Assembly (NCBI GenBank): GCA_023425485.1
Contig: JAFACO010000099.1
Span: 1-7,415, forward strand
Reading direction: 5' to 3'
DNA length: 7,415 nucleotides
Source: Bacillota bacterium
GTDB lineage: Bacteria; Bacillota; Clostridia; Lachnospirales; Lachnospiraceae
Shown piece after piece: positions 5,647-7,415 of the stretch. The position numbers and the translations under genes were made by a program. The stretch's first letter is position 1; each line of letters opens with the position of its first letter. A model generated the notes under the pieces. That model was not told where the DNA came from. It searched no databases and worked only from the letters and a program-made list of their open reading frames with translations.

Positions 5647-7415
5647 CTATCGATATCTCCCTGCCTGGGCATTCCACATGGCAGCATATTTTCCATCTAG
5701 CTCTAATAATTGCCTGTGCGTGCCTGCTTCAATAATAGACCCATTCTCCAGCATATAAATGCAGTCTGCATCTCTGGTCGTAGAAAGCCGATGTGAGATA
5801 TAAATAACTGATTTCTCCTGCGCCATCTTATGCATGGTCTTATTTAAATTATATTCTGTAACTGGGTCTAATGCGCTGGAGGGTTCATCCAAAATAATAA
5901 GATTAGCACTCTTATAGAATACTCTAGCAATAGCAACCTTTTGATTTTCACCACCGGACAGGCTGATCCCCTGCTCCTCAAACTCTGTAGACAGATGGGT
6001 ATTCAAGCCTTCCTTTAAGGAAATCAGACGCTCACCAAAGCCGCTTTCTTCTAAAGCTTTGCTTACCTGCTCATCTGTATTCTGGACAATTACTGTATCG
6101 CAATCATCATTCTTTGATTCATCACAATCATCTAACAATACATTTTCCTTTAAAGTTGCCGCAAAAATCTTATAATCCTGGAACACCGCTCCGATTTTAT
6201 TTCTATAAGCATTTAACTCATACTCTTTTATGTTTATATCATCGTAATAAATATTTCCTTCTTTGGTATCATAAAGTCTCATAATAAGCTTAATTAAGGT
6301 TGTTTTACCAGCTCCGTTATAGCCTACAATTGCAATTCTTTCATTGGGATTTATCTTCATATTGATGTTGTTAAGAATATTCCCATCTTTGGAGTTATAT
6401 GCAAAGGATACATTTCTTAACTCAAGACTTTTTGGTTCCTTAGGGATGGTATAACTATCTTTGCTCTTAATACTAGATTCAAAGTTCAAAAATTCTCTTA
6501 TTTTTTCCACATATAAGCTGTTTTCTGCTGCCAAAGGGTATAACTCTGCCAGCGTATTCATTGAACGTCGGCATCTGTTGATTGCACTGAACAGAACTAC
6601 CATGTTGCTATAGGAAATGGTATGTAAAACAACAGTTTGATAAATTAGATATGTAGCATATAATCCATCCGTTATAAAATCTTTGGACAGATAATCTTTA
6701 CAAAATCCTAGCCAAGTTAGCTTCTTCACATATTTCTTCGTAACATTATTAATTTCATCATTGGTTTGATCAAAATCCTCATATAGGATTTCAGTGATGG
6801 ATGGGTTTAGTCTCAATTCCTTTGCATATTCGTTCAGATAAAACACCCTATGATTATAAGCCCTTTTTCTTTCGATAGGATTTTTAAGCATCCTTACTTT
6901 AAAATTCAATTTATTCACTTTTCCTGCCAAAATAAAGGAAAGCAAAAATGAAAGTACTATAAAAAGCGGCCCCCAAGCATCCACAGTAAAAATGAAAATA
7001 CCCAAAGTTATAAACACCGTAAGGCTAGTACATAACCGTTCCACCAAGGTTAAGAACCGATCCACACTTTTCTCTGCCTCCGAAACTGTAAGTACAAAGT
7101 CATTGTAATACTTGGGATCATCATAACAAGCTAAGTCCAGATCCTTTGCCTTTGCATATAATTGCTCTTTTAGTGCCTTATAAAGCTTAGGCTTTTGCTT
7201 TAGTGACACATGCTGAACATAGATAGCTGTAAGCATGGAGGATATTTCGATACAGATTGCTATTACCACCAAATATGTCATTGCCTTCACAAAAGGTCCG
7301 CCTGTTTCTGCCACATGCAAAACATATTGGACACCCACTGTATGTTCAAAGAATATGGATATCTGTAGCTTTATGGCTTCAAACATTAAGTAACAGATAA
7401 AAAACGGAGTAGCAC
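5647..7415 (-). CDS. ABC exporter half-transporter, membrane and ATPase domains fused (N-terminus missing)
   Basis: This is a multidrug/peptide exporter-type protein with an N-terminal membrane domain and a C-terminal ATPase. Counting from the ATG at 7384-7386, 579 residues are visible. The frame stays open to the right edge (upstream codons read ATPFFICYL), no ribosome site precedes that ATG, and it falls within what looks like the first membrane helix, so the true start lies outside. Helices are visible near residues 35-60, 118-136, 138-156 and 238-258. The ATPase has Walker A GYNGAGKT (355-362), Q-loop Q403, signature LSGGE (476-480), Walker B LIILDE (496-501) with E501, and H-loop H532, so the site looks complete. 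An acidic, low-complexity insertion lies at about 418-438, between the Q-loop and signature. A partner half-transporter may lie upstream, outside the window, or the protein may homodimerise. The substrate is unknown. Transcription ends at the terminator at 5575-5610. Confidence 0.93.
   Translation of the reverse strand, partial: ATPFFICYLMFEAIKLQISIFFEHTVGVQYVLHVAETGGPFVKAMTYLVVIAICIEISSMLTAIYVQHVSLKQKPKLYKALKEQLYAKAKDLDLACYDDPKYYNDFVLTVSEAEKSVDRFLTLVERLCTSLTVFITLGIFIFTVDAWGPLFIVLSFLLSFILAGKVNKLNFKVRMLKNPIERKRAYNHRVFYLNEYAKELRLNPSITEILYEDFDQTNDEINNVTKKYVKKLTWLGFCKDYLSKDFITDGLYATYLIYQTVVLHTISYSNMVVLFSAINRCRRSMNTLAELYPLAAENSLYVEKIREFLNFESSIKSKDSYTIPKEPKSLELRNVSFAYNSKDGNILNNINMKINPNERIAIVGYNGAGKTTLIKLIMRLYDTKEGNIYYDDINIKEYELNAYRNKIGAVFQDYKIFAATLKENVLLDDCDESKNDDCDTVIVQNTDEQVSKALEESGFGERLISLKEGLNTHLSTEFEEQGISLSGGENQKVAIARVFYKSANLIILDEPSSALDPVTEYNLNKTMHKMAQEKSVIYISHRLSTTRDADCIYMLENGSIIEAGTHRQLLELDGKYAAMWNAQAGRYR

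Noticed and set aside
3572..6275. Identical 17-mer TTCTTTGGTATCATAAA at 3572-3588 (spacer, overlapping the candidate -10) and 6259-6275 (inside the ABC exporter gene)
   Set aside because: One copy is constrained by coding sequence (FYDTKEG region is encoded there on the other strand, reading LYDTKEG), flanks do not match, and there are no further copies; most likely chance in AT-rich DNA.

Overview
The window looks like chromosomal DNA of a low-GC Firmicute, most likely a clostridial species and perhaps a Lachnospiraceae member. The DNA is AT-rich, genes have strong AGGAGG-type ribosome sites, and the families present (LytTR with DUF3021, ECF sigma with a zinc-finger anti-sigma, YfjL-like protein) are typical of that group. 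The taxonomic call is an inference from composition and gene content. No mobile element, CRISPR array, tRNA or rRNA was seen.

Layout, left to right: (1) the 3' part of a Crp/Fnr-type regulator on the + strand, running in from the left edge. (2) A four-gene minus-strand operon, read from about 3360 down to 735: a stand-alone LytTR DNA-binding regulator, a DUF3021 four-helix membrane protein, an ABC ATPase and an ABC-2 type permease. (3) A 318-bp divergent intergenic region holding promoters for both sides. (4) A plus-strand three-gene operon: an ECF sigma factor, a polytopic anti-sigma factor with an HxxxCxxC zinc motif, and a membrane-anchored YfjL-like protein. (5) A strong bidirectional terminator. 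(6) A minus-strand ABC exporter half-transporter (membrane domain fused to ATPase) that runs off the right edge, so its N-terminus is missing.

How the genes may work together: in the LytTR operon, the LytTR protein most likely controls its own operon. DUF3021 is the probable membrane partner or inhibitor that sets LytTR activity, and the ATPase and permease form one ABC-2 transporter, so the unit reads as a self-contained sense-and-export module. In the facing operon, the anti-sigma factor should hold the ECF sigma at the membrane until an envelope signal releases it. The YfjL-like protein is an outward-facing or membrane-attached accessory of unknown role. The two operons share one control region and both look like envelope or antimicrobial-stress circuits. 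Whether they cross-talk cannot be decided from sequence alone. The substrates of both ABC systems are unknown.
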